Assembly: GCA_937894355.1 (NCBI GenBank)
Contig: CALCRD010000101.1
Location: forward strand, 1-6,635
Direction: 5' to 3'
Source of the DNA: an uncultured Bacillus sp.
GTDB taxonomy: Bacteria > Bacillota > Bacilli > Bacillales > Cytobacillaceae
Length of the DNA stretch: 6,635 nucleotides
Within the stretch, counting starts at the first letter, position 1. Every line of letters starts with the position of its first letter. The position numbers were made by a program, and so were the translations under genes. The notes under the pieces were generated by a model, which saw nothing but the letters and a program-made list of their open reading frames with translations, had not been told where the DNA came from and ran no database searches. This document shows, one piece after another, positions 1 through 6,126 of the stretch.

Positions 1-37
1 AACACCATGAAGTATCAATTTCAAAATTAAAAGTCAT
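1..37 (-). CDS. Possible 5' end of a divergent gene, cut by the window edge
   Basis: An ATG on the minus strand (positions 35-37) opens a frame that stays open to the window edge and reads MTFNFEIDTSWC, 12 codons. Upstream of it lies a GGGGA run about nine bases before the ATG, a reasonable ribosome binding site. Twelve codons are far too few to identify a family, and an open frame of this length is common by chance. The case rests only on the start codon, the Shine-Dalgarno-like run and the lack of any other explanation for the left edge. If real, it is divergent from the lipoprotein gene at 247 and both would be driven from the AT-rich stretch between them. Confidence 0.25.
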   Translation of the reverse strand, partial: MTFNFEIDTSWC

Positions 38-246
38 TGTTATATGTCCCCAAATATAGGGTTTACTATAACAAAACCAGCTACGTAAAACGCAATATTT
101 TTTACTTTAATTATTAAGCAAAATTTAACTTAAATCATTAATTTAAATTAGTTATTTTTCACTATTCACTTTTTTTGTTTTTACTATACTATGTGCCACA
201 GTCACAAATAATAGTGACGTATTTAATAATTTATAATGAGGGTAAC
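38..246. other. AT-rich intergenic region upstream of the lipoprotein gene
   Basis: This stretch has no convincing coding frame. It contains a 12-bp perfect palindrome TAATTTAAATTA (139-150), a TATACT hexamer (185-190) that could be a -10 box for the downstream gene, and a short inverted repeat GTCAC/GTGAC (201-205 and 214-218, 8-nt spacer) in what would be the leader. No -35 box with good spacing is visible for TATACT, so the promoter is only a suggestion. The palindrome is built entirely of A and T and could arise by chance in DNA of this composition. Confidence 0.4.
185..190 (+). promoter_or_regulatory. Candidate -10 box for the lipoprotein gene
   Basis: TATACT differs from the sigma-70 consensus TATAAT at one base and would give a leader of about 50 nt before the ATG at 247. 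No good -35 hexamer is found 16-18 bp upstream; the nearest TTGACA-like hexamer, TTCACT at 165-170, is only 14 bp away. The call is therefore weak. Confidence 0.25.
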
Positions 247-1260
247 ATGAAATTTAAAACTTTAAGCCTAGCCATTTTTAGTGTTTTTGCATTAGCTGCC
301 TGTGGCGGTGGAGGCTCTTCAGGTAATAACTCACCTGAAACTGGTTCAGGTTCAGGTTCAGGTTCAGGTTCTGTAGATAATCAAATATGGTCAATCTACT
401 CATCATCATATTGGGAAGGAAGTGACAATTTATTCGATAAAATGCATTTCAATATTCAAAATAATAACATTTATTTAAATATTGATTATTTAAGTAATAA
501 CAATGATGATTACGATTTAAAGTGGATAATTTTTGATTATTTAACTGACGAAGGATTGTATACACCAGCGCTGAACAAAACCGAATATGGTTATAAATTT
601 GCCAATTTAATTTCTAAAAATGATAGTCAATGGGTTTTCACACCAGCATCTAGTCAAAACTTCAATGGTCTGAAACTGACTCAAAATTTCGAAGTGGTAA
701 ATTTAACAGGTAAAGAAATTGGCTATTATATAGACACATTTAATTATCTTTCAGGTGCAGATACTACGTTAGCAACGAAGTTAGGCACATTCCCAAGTTT
801 CTATTATTCAAAATTAAAAGGAAAAACTTTTCCCCAAGGTTCAACTTGCCTAAGATTGAAAACATCATCAAGTTCAAAAAATTATGTTGAACTCTATGGT
901 GACTATAATAATGATTATGATCCTACTGAATCTTTAGATGACACTTATACCATTCAAAACATAGCTTCTTATCCAGTTTATATTTCGAAAAATCAACCTG
1001 TAAATTATGATTTTGATGCTTATGTGCAGTTTAATCAAAATTATCGTTATGGATCGTATTATAAATCAGGGACCACTTACACATTGGCTAATGATATTAA
1101 AGATTATCAAGCTTATTTAGATGAGGCAATTCAAAATTATGGAAAGGATAGTTTAGAAGCTAAAATTGAGACTAATTATGTAGAAGCAATCAAAAATGAA
1201 TGCTCTCTATTTAACAATATTGCTAGTACTGAAATTGATAAATACTCTAAATTAAAGTAA
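247..1260 (+). CDS. Putative lipoprotein of unknown function with a Gly-Ser linker
   Basis: 337 residues; I do not recognise the family. The start at 247 is chosen over the TTT/TTG-type starts further upstream because GAGGG at 238-242 sits just before it and because it gives a clean lipoprotein signal peptide: MKFK, a hydrophobic core, then the lipobox L16-A17-A18-C19. The residue after the Cys is Gly, followed by GGGSSG and a Gly-Ser dipeptide run (about residues 33-42), a flexible tether between the lipid anchor and the body. The mature part is rich in Tyr, Asn, Asp and Ser and has two further cysteines, C201 and C319, which could pair in the periplasm. No enzymatic motif, membrane helix or internal domain repeat is apparent. 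It is probably anchored in a membrane facing the periplasm or on the cell surface. It stands alone, with its own terminator, and converges on trmO. Confidence 0.85.
   Translation: MKFKTLSLAIFSVFALAACGGGGSSGNNSPETGSGSGSGSGSVDNQIWSIYSSSYWEGSDNLFDKMHFNIQNNNIYLNIDYLSNNNDDYDLKWIIFDYLTDEGLYTPALNKTEYGYKFANLISKNDSQWVFTPASSQNFNGLKLTQNFEVVNLTGKEIGYYIDTFNYLSGADTTLATKLGTFPSFYYSKLKGKTFPQGSTCLRLKTSSSSKNYVELYGDYNNDYDPTESLDDTYTIQNIASYPVYISKNQPVNYDFDAYVQFNQNYRYGSYYKSGTTYTLANDIKDYQAYLDEAIQNYGKDSLEAKIETNYVEAIKNECSLFNNIASTEIDKYSKLK
343..372 (+). repeat. In-frame GGTTCA hexamer tandem array
   Basis: Four perfect copies of GGTTCA (343-366) are followed by a fifth with one change, GGTTCT (367-372). Each copy encodes Gly-Ser and lies in the linker just after the lipobox. 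Because the unit is six bases, gain or loss of copies by slippage would change the tether length by two residues without breaking the frame. Confidence 0.9.
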
Positions 1261-1269
1261 TTCATTTTC

Positions 1270-1301
1270 AAAAAGATCAGGTTTAAAACCTGATCTTTTT
1301 T
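1270..1301. terminator. Bidirectional intrinsic terminator between the lipoprotein gene and trmO
   Basis: A long near-perfect hairpin, AAAAAGATCAGGTT (1270-1283) paired with AACCTGATCTTTTT (1287-1300), with a tiny loop. It has a T run on the right for the plus strand and, because the left arm begins with an A run, a T run on the other strand as well. It lies 9 bases after the lipoprotein stop and its right end overlaps the trmO stop codon (1300-1302), so it can serve both convergent genes. Confidence 0.85.
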
Positions 1302-2013
1302 AACTATTTAGAATTTCGTGTACAACAATTTTATTGGTCTCTACGCAAAAACGCACATTACAACCACCAAACAACATACCATAAATACGTTCATCATCAT
1401 GCTGATAGGCAGGACGAGGATCTAAAGCTAATACTTGCTCCAACTCCCCTACCAATTGTGGTATAAAACTGCCCAGCTTGATTAATTGCTGTTTTTGTTG
1501 TTCGGCTTGTTCTGACCAGATTACTGTTTTTCTCACGGGTTCTTGCTGTGCATAGCTACTGTTCGCGCCTACAATTGCATCTGAGTATTGAATATAAGGC
1601 TTAATATCTAAAATTGGTGTACCGTCCAATAAATCACTACCTGTGACATAAAGGTGAACGGCTTTACCCACTTTTTTGACTTCTTTAAATTGCACAACAG
1701 ACAGCCCCATAGGTGATGGACGATACATACTCCGTGTCGCAAATACCCCGATTTTTTTATTGCCTCCTAAGCGTGGTGGACGAACTTGAGGTCGGAACTT
1801 ATTTGATTCGACATTCTTATTGTCATGAAATTGCCAGATCAGCCAAAGATGACTGAAATCATCAATTCCCTCGAAAGCCAATAAATCGTTATAAGGTTCC
1901 ACCATTTCAATATAAGATTCGACTTGCACCAAATTCGGCTGACGTGGAATACCAAATTTTTCTCGGTAGGGAGATTTCATATACCCGATAATTGGCATTT
2001 TAAGCTCAGTCAT
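1300..2013 (-). CDS. trmO: tRNA (adenine(37)-N6)-methyltransferase TrmO (TsaA/YaeB family)
   Basis: The product uses S-adenosylmethionine to methylate N6 of the t6A37 base next to the anticodon of threonine tRNAs, fine-tuning decoding in the cytoplasm. The protein has the UPF0066 beta-barrel signatures in order: IGYMKSPYREKFGIPRQP (residues 9-26), FSHLWLIWQFH (53-63), RPPRLGGN (78-85), GVFATRSMYRPSPMGLS (89-105), LLDGTPILDIKPY (128-140), and LDPRPAY (197-203) in the C-terminal domain. The start at 2013 gives 237 residues and lines up closely with the E. coli protein as I recall it (about 235 residues, the IG..(K/R)SPY motif at the same distance from the start). A TTG at 2037 would add eight residues without support, and an ATG at 1998 would trim five. 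The ribosome binding site is weak. It is convergent with the lipoprotein gene and divergent from fpr. Complete, no oddities. Confidence 0.95.
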   Translation of the reverse strand: MTELKMPIIGYMKSPYREKFGIPRQPNLVQVESYIEMVEPYNDLLAFEGIDDFSHLWLIWQFHDNKNVESNKFRPQVRPPRLGGNKKIGVFATRSMYRPSPMGLSVVQFKEVKKVGKAVHLYVTGSDLLDGTPILDIKPYIQYSDAIVGANSSYAQQEPVRKTVIWSEQAEQQKQQLIKLGSFIPQLVGELEQVLALDPRPAYQHDDERIYGMLFGGCNVRFCVETNKIVVHEILNS

Positions 2014-2066
2014 AATCACTTTTTCTGATAAGTTCAATTAAATATATTCAGTTTATCGAGAATGTT

Positions 2067-2095
2067 TTTAGATTAGAATAGTAAGCTGTTCTAAT
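2067..2095 (+). promoter_or_regulatory. Candidate fpr promoter
   Basis: TTTAGA (2067-2072) and TCTAAT (2090-2095) are 17 bp apart and resemble -35 and -10 hexamers, each with mismatches to consensus. Transcription would begin near 2102, leaving a leader of about 17 nt before the fpr ATG at 2119. An alternative -10, TAGAAT at 2074-2079, also exists but has a poorer -35. The choice between them is not decided by the sequence. Confidence 0.35.
2072..2095. promoter_or_regulatory. Inverted repeat, possible operator upstream of fpr
   Basis: ATTAGAA (2072-2078) and TTCTAAT (2089-2095) are perfect 7-bp inverted arms separated by 10 bp, in the 105-bp space between the divergent trmO and fpr genes. 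Arm centres are 17 bp apart, so both arms would face nearly the same side of the helix for a dimeric regulator. The repeat covers the spacer and -10 of the candidate fpr promoter. In Pseudomonas, fpr is known to respond to redox stress through the LysR-type regulator FinR encoded next to it. No such regulator gene is next to fpr here, so the binding protein is unknown. Confidence 0.4.
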
Positions 2096-2118
2096 TTGAT
2101 AACTTATTGAGACCTTTA

Positions 2119-2898
2119 ATGGCTGCTTTCAACGTCGAAAAGATTACTCACGTCCACCATTGGAATGACACTTTATTCTCTTTTAAAACCACTCGCGATA
2201 CAGCGTTACGTTTTAAAAACGGTCAATTTGTGATGATCGGCCTAGAAGTAAATGGTAAGCCTTTAATGCGCGCTTATTCTATTGCAAGCGCAAACTATGA
2301 AGAAGAATTAGAGTTTTTCTCTATTAAAGTTCCAGATGGTCCTTTAACGTCTATTTTACAAAAAGTAAAAGTTGGCGATGAAATTTTAGTGTCTAAAAAA
2401 CCTACAGGTACTTTGGTTCTAGATGACTTAAACCCTGGTAAAAACTTATACCTACTTTCTTCAGGTACAGGTCTTGCACCTTTTCTTTCGGTGATTCGTG
2501 ACCCTGAAACTTACGAACGTTTTGAAAAAATCATCGTTGTACATGGTACACGTTTCATTTCGGAATTGGCTTATCAAGATTTAATCTTAGATGAAATTCC
2601 TAACCACGAATTCTTTGGTGAATTAGGCGCGAAAGAAAAATTGGTTTACTACCCTACGGTAACTCGTGAAGAATTCCATACTCAAGGCCGTGTAACTACT
2701 GCCATTGAAACTGGTCAACTTTTCGAAAAAATTGGTCTTCCACGTTTCAACCCTGAAACTGACCGCGCAATGCTTTGCGGTTCACCTGCATTCCTAGACG
2801 ACGTTGCTGCACTACTTGACCAGCACGGCCTGAAAGAATCTCCTAAGATGGGCGTTCTAGGCGACTACGTGATCGAGCGTGCATTCGTTGAAAAATAA
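2119..2898 (+). CDS. fpr: Ferredoxin/flavodoxin-NADP+ reductase (Fpr)
   Basis: A cytoplasmic FAD enzyme that moves electrons between NADPH and ferredoxin or flavodoxin, supporting Fe-S cluster maintenance and oxidative stress defence. It is 259 residues, the usual length for the Pseudomonas/Azotobacter subclass. The FAD domain carries RAYSIAS (51-57), where Arg, Tyr and Ser contact the flavin. The NADP domain carries SSGTGLAPF (114-122), VHGTR (141-145) and AMLCGSP (217-223). The tail GDYVIERAFVEK (248-259) is characteristic of this subclass and covers the flavin. The ATG at 2119 is chosen because MAAFNVEKIT matches the family start and a GAG lies seven bases upstream; a TTG at 2107 would add four residues. 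It has its own promoter region, shared divergently with trmO, and its own terminator. Its codons are more GC-rich toward the 3' end than those of the T6SS genes, as expected of a well-expressed core gene. Confidence 0.96.
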   Translation: MAAFNVEKITHVHHWNDTLFSFKTTRDTALRFKNGQFVMIGLEVNGKPLMRAYSIASANYEEELEFFSIKVPDGPLTSILQKVKVGDEILVSKKPTGTLVLDDLNPGKNLYLLSSGTGLAPFLSVIRDPETYERFEKIIVVHGTRFISELAYQDLILDEIPNHEFFGELGAKEKLVYYPTVTREEFHTQGRVTTAIETGQLFEKIGLPRFNPETDRAMLCGSPAFLDDVAALLDQHGLKESPKMGVLGDYVIERAFVEK

Positions 2899-2914
2899 TT
2901 AGTTTGAATCAGAT

Positions 2915-2940
2915 AAAACGAGGCTTTTGCCTCGTTTTTT
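2915..2940. terminator. Bidirectional intrinsic terminator between fpr and the lipase gene
   Basis: AAAACGAGGC (2915-2924), a TTTT loop, and GCCTCGTTTT (2929-2938) form a perfect 10-bp stem followed by T residues to 2940, 16 bases after the fpr stop. Read on the other strand the hairpin is again followed by a T run, so it also closes the lipase operon, whose last stop codon is at 2970-2972. Confidence 0.9.
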
Positions 2941-2969
2941 ATTACTGCTAATTCATCCCACTTGGTATT

Positions 2970-4688
2970 TTAAATTTGGCATATAGAATCGCTTTCTAAG
3001 GGTTTCTCTTCAGGTTCTTTTTGTATCTGTTCATATATAGATCCAAGTTTTTTATCAGTTCTACGTCCTTTCCAACTACGATTAGGCTCATATACAGTTC
3101 GCTGTCTAAAATAACTAAACGGCTCTACATTTGCCACAAACCCATATTTAGAGTCATGTATATAATTTGAATAAAAATCTACAGCTTCTTGAGAGACGTC
3201 TTTTTCCCAACTTTCCAATTCCCACTCATCAATATGCACAAGCATTTCATACAGTTTAAAAGCAGGATAAAATATTCTAAAAAGGTGTTTTACACCCGTA
3301 ATATTTGACTGATTAAATGTAGTATAGTTCTTTGTCCACTTAATACGTTCAACTTCAGTTGCCATATCAGCAGGTCCGGTTGGAAACTCGAAACCACCCT
3401 CCTCCCTAGAAATTTGGCTAACTGAACGCGAAGCATTTGCTTGCTCAATATCACCATTAATTAAATGTTTTTGTCTTCTTCGGTGTAACGTTCCATAAGA
3501 GCCATAATATAATTTCATGTAATTTTGGATATCATGTTCTGTAACACCAGTAGAAGCACCTACTTCTTTTTTAACTGAATTAAATAATTGTTGTGTTTCT
3601 TCATTAATCTTGAATTCTTTTTCAAATAGTTCTTTATGTTCGCTTTCTAATTTTAAATAGTCAAAAATTTTTACATTCGCTGATACTGCAGCTTCCATCA
3701 TATGTTTTAAAGGTATTCTTGCAAAATTATTATCTACACTTTGTGAATTTGGCTGATAACCGCCTCCAACATCTGAGTGCATACCAGGATAAACTATTTC
3801 TTTCCACGTATTTGGATTGGCTAATTTCCCATCTTTACGTATTAAATCAACAGGAAAAGAAAATCTTAATTCATTACCTGCAACCAAATGCAAGCAATTT
3901 TTAACCCTAGGATCAACTACCATATCCCGTCCCCTAAAGCTCAACTTATTCGGCATATTCGTAGCTGGTAAACCAAATGAAGCTACAGTATCAAACAATC
4001 CAAGAAATTGAATATCCAAAGGTATTTTTTCAGATTGTCCTGCTAGACTGTAGTTTAAACTTAAATCTTTACTTTCGTTATTCCAAATCATTTCATTAGA
4101 GAACACTCGTGCCAATGCAGCACCGCGGGAAAAACCAAAAATTGATAGATTGATTTTTTTAATTAATCGATGCTGGTTTAAATTAGCTTCGATTTTTGCT
4201 TCAGCTTCAATTTTACGTTCCTCAACTTGTGGCTTAAGAATCGCTTCAGCTTGTTCAATTTTAAGTTTTAAAACGTTGGTTAACGTTTCACTAATCTGGT
4301 CTTCACCATATTCTAAGCGCCTAGATCCGCCAACTCCAGTAGCGCCACCAGTAGGAAATGTATCTTGAGAATTTGCTATTTGTTTGTCAATCCAATTATT
4401 AATCTCTCCATTAAATGGAGTTCCAACACCTGAAATGTAAATTGGATGACTTAACTGTATAGGTGTTTTTAGAGAACGCATTTCAAAGTTACTATAAGAA
4501 ATAGCATTACGCCATAGTTTTGCAGGATTAGCTAACTTGGCAATTTTTTCATCATTCTCTAAATTATTTCCAGTTCCATCAAAAAAAACTGAAATATTAA
4601 CTACATCAGAACAATCCTGTTTAGCATTAGGACTCTGATTAGCAATATCATGATTACTATTCTTTATTTTCTGTAATTCATTAAACAT
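2970..4688 (-). CDS. T6SS phospholipase effector, DUF2235 (Tle1-type)
   Basis: An antibacterial lipase predicted to be delivered by the type VI spike and to hydrolyse membrane phospholipids in the periplasm of the recipient; Tle1 enzymes are phospholipase A type. It is 572 residues with no signal peptide, as expected for spike cargo. In order: the DUF2235 start NISVFFDGTGNN (31-42), a Gly-rich GGATGVGG (114-121), a charged Glu/Lys/Ala helix (about 141-178), the nucleophile elbow FGFSRGAA (184-191, Ser187), LFDTVASFG (231-239, Asp233) and GMHSDVGGGY (302-311, His304). Ser187, Asp233 and His304 are the likely catalytic triad; their order and spacing fit Tle1 as I recall it. The C-terminal part includes HDSKYGF (511-517), a motif recurrent in the family, and is otherwise variable. 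An AGAGAAG run lies just before the ATG, and the gene starts 9 bases after the lipoprotein stop, so the two are co-transcribed. There is no PAAR or VgrG fusion, so loading should depend on the DUF4123 protein. It appears intact. Confidence 0.92.
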   Translation of the reverse strand: MFNELQKIKNSNHDIANQSPNAKQDCSDVVNISVFFDGTGNNLENDEKIAKLANPAKLWRNAISYSNFEMRSLKTPIQLSHPIYISGVGTPFNGEINNWIDKQIANSQDTFPTGGATGVGGSRRLEYGEDQISETLTNVLKLKIEQAEAILKPQVEERKIEAEAKIEANLNQHRLIKKINLSIFGFSRGAALARVFSNEMIWNNESKDLSLNYSLAGQSEKIPLDIQFLGLFDTVASFGLPATNMPNKLSFRGRDMVVDPRVKNCLHLVAGNELRFSFPVDLIRKDGKLANPNTWKEIVYPGMHSDVGGGYQPNSQSVDNNFARIPLKHMMEAAVSANVKIFDYLKLESEHKELFEKEFKINEETQQLFNSVKKEVGASTGVTEHDIQNYMKLYYGSYGTLHRRRQKHLINGDIEQANASRSVSQISREEGGFEFPTGPADMATEVERIKWTKNYTTFNQSNITGVKHLFRIFYPAFKLYEMLVHIDEWELESWEKDVSQEAVDFYSNYIHDSKYGFVANVEPFSYFRQRTVYEPNRSWKGRRTDKKLGSIYEQIQKEPEEKPLESDSICQI

Positions 4689-4697
4689 AGTCTTCTC

Positions 4698-5138
4698 TTA
4701 TTTTTTTTCTTTTGCATTCAATTCATCAATTATTTTTGCTCTCCACTCTAAACCTTTTTTAGTAGCACGAGGCAATTCATTTGATAAGGTAATCTCTACA
4801 CTATCATCCGGATATAAATGCACTGCTAAGTATTTTTTACCTTTTATTTCTTCAGAAGTTAATATAGGAACATTGATTGCTGTATGTTTGCGGGAACTAT
4901 TTGTTTCACCCCATTTAACAAATTGTGACCCAGTTAAAACTGCTGACCTTTTCGTTCCACTACCAAACCCACCTCCTAATTCTTCTTGATTTAATTCAAC
5001 GATATAGGGGATATAATTGGTATCGTAACCATAAGATGTTGTAGTCAAAACATATGTTTTTGTGGAGCCTGTACTACACCCAACTAGACCCATCATTATA
5101 GTAATCGGCAGCATTACAATTTTTTTTAAAACATTCAT
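4698..5138 (-). CDS. Small lipoprotein, likely immunity protein to the lipase (Tli; DUF3304-like)
   Basis: 146 residues with a lipoprotein signal: MNVLKK, a hydrophobic core, then the lipobox L18-V19-G20-C21 followed by Ser, which favours outer-membrane retention facing the periplasm. Lipases of the Tle families act in the periplasm and are usually blocked by periplasmic or lipidated partners, so location and position directly before the lipase gene point to immunity by direct binding. The mature part, with SYGYDTNYIPY (35-45), a Gly-rich LGGGFGSG (54-61) and a later FVKWGE (73-78), resembles the layout of DUF3304 proteins, which often accompany Tle lipases. It lacks the paired cysteines I remember after the Gly-rich stretch. 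Family membership is therefore moderate; the immunity role is an inference from context. The start is supported by AAGGG seven bases upstream. It sits 82 bases after the adaptor gene and 9 before the lipase gene. Confidence 0.8.
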   Translation of the reverse strand: MNVLKKIVMLPITIMMGLVGCSTGSTKTYVLTTTSYGYDTNYIPYIVELNQEELGGGFGSGTKRSAVLTGSQFVKWGETNSSRKHTAINVPILTSEEIKGKKYLAVHLYPDDSVEITLSNELPRATKKGLEWRAKIIDELNAKEKK

Positions 5139-5220
5139 TAACTTACCCTTAATTTTAAATATACAATTTTTAAATTAGTAATTTATTACTATTCATAGTA
5201 TTTAAATCACTATAAATGCA
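5139..5220 (-). promoter_or_regulatory. 82-bp AT-rich gap with overlapping inverted repeats before the immunity gene
   Basis: All other junctions in this operon are 0-9 bases, so this gap stands out. It contains two overlapping perfect inverted repeats: TAGTAA (5176-5181) with TTACTA (5186-5191), and TACTAT (5187-5192) with ATAGTA (5195-5200). They share the TACTA segment, so the two hairpins exclude each other. Neither is GC-rich or followed by a good T run, so they are not standard terminators. A TTGTATATT on the minus strand (around 5160-5168) could hold a -10 box for a separate immunity/effector promoter, but no clear -35 is seen. Confidence 0.35.
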
Positions 5221-6126
5221 CTAGCTCAGCTGCATCAAATCTTCAATTTCTTCCATTGCCTGATCCATATTGATGATTTTATTTTTTACTTTTAAAAGAA
5301 CACTTTGCAAAAACATATCACTTTCAAACTTATCTTTATAAATCAATGTCAAACATATAAAATTTAAAATATCTCTAGTGCCATTTAGCGAACATTCTCT
5401 AGCCTTTTTAAGCATTTCAATAACATATAAATACAAGTCCCAATTATTGAATGACTTTATCAAAAACGGATTATTTAATTTTAAATAATAAATTAGATGA
5501 TCAGGAAAAGTAGCTTCGACCATTAGTTCTTCTTGTTCAATTGTAAATTCAAAGGGCTGGCGCCAATCATAAAATATTTGTAATTCACAATTATTATCAC
5601 CAATAATTGTATGTATTTGACCTAAACGATCCCAATACCACCAACTATAAATTGGTTTTAAAAGAATTTTCTTTTGTTCTTCCAATAAGACTTGTTGCTG
5701 TACATATAAAGTATTATCAGTTGTTTGCCCCACTAATGTACCAAGTATCGCAGGATCCCAAAATGCTAAATACATTTCAAGTCCCCCCTCAAACTTAACA
5801 TCTATAAATTGTCTTAAGTGCGCATATAAGTCATCAAAACTTAGCATTGTGACAATTAAAGTCATTCGTGATGTACCAACCATCCGATGATTAATATATT
5901 CCCACTCAGAACTATTTATATTATGACTCAATTGAATTAAATGTGGTGATAACTCCGATGCTTTATCACCGGCTGCCTCAACTAATATATTACGTGATTG
6001 CAAAATGTCCTTACGTTTAAAAAAGCTACTATCTTGTGCAGCATCAATCACCCCATATATAAAATAGTTTTCTCTAGGGAATTGCTCAAAGAAACGACTT
6101 AAATCATTTTTTAATATTTTCGACAT
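5221..6126 (-). CDS. DUF4123 effector adaptor/chaperone (Tap/TEC type)
   Basis: DUF4123 proteins bind both the end of VgrG and a specific effector, loading the cargo on the spike before firing; they work in the cytoplasm and are not thought to be secreted. The 301-residue protein has the domain in about residues 19-140: NYFIYGVIDAAQD (20-32), SPHLIQL (60-66) and the hallmark LRQFIDVKFEGG...FWDPAILGTLVG (104-133). Residues beyond about 170 are less conserved in such proteins and probably contact the effector. The ATG (6124-6126) follows the VgrG TAG (6127-6129) with no base between, and an AAGGGG run lies about 12 bases upstream inside vgrG, so translation is probably coupled. The position between vgrG and the lipase pair indicates that it serves this VgrG and this lipase. 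Complete, no signal peptide or membrane segment seen. Confidence 0.9.
   Translation of the reverse strand: MSKILKNDLSRFFEQFPRENYFIYGVIDAAQDSSFFKRKDILQSRNILVEAAGDKASELSPHLIQLSHNINSSEWEYINHRMVGTSRMTLIVTMLSFDDLYAHLRQFIDVKFEGGLEMYLAFWDPAILGTLVGQTTDNTLYVQQQVLLEEQKKILLKPIYSWWYWDRLGQIHTIIGDNNCELQIFYDWRQPFEFTIEQEELMVEATFPDHLIYYLKLNNPFLIKSFNNWDLYLYVIEMLKKARECSLNGTRDILNFICLTLIYKDKFESDMFLQSVLLKVKNKIINMDQAMEEIEDLMQLS

Noticed and set aside
192..206. CRP/Vfr-like site TGTG...TCACA upstream of the lipoprotein gene
   Set aside because: The two half-sites are one base too close together and the left one has a mismatch.
201..218. GTCAC/GTGAC hairpin as a riboswitch or leader element
   Set aside because: Only five base pairs with an 8-nt loop; too small to support a structured RNA call.
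175..246. Upstream extension of the lipoprotein frame by 24 codons
   Set aside because: It would bury the lipoprotein signal peptide and ignores the GAGGG before the ATG at 247.
2014..2037. Eight-residue N-terminal extension of TrmO from a TTG
   Set aside because: The ATG at 2013 places the SPY motif where the family has it; the extension has no Shine-Dalgarno support.
3719..4368. Three plus-strand frames of 61-72 codons inside the lipase gene
   Set aside because: They are antisense shadows of a gene with strong family motifs, and their products show no motif or ribosome binding site worth reporting.
5607..5798. Plus-strand frame of 63 codons inside the DUF4123 gene
   Set aside because: Antisense shadow of the conserved adaptor gene.
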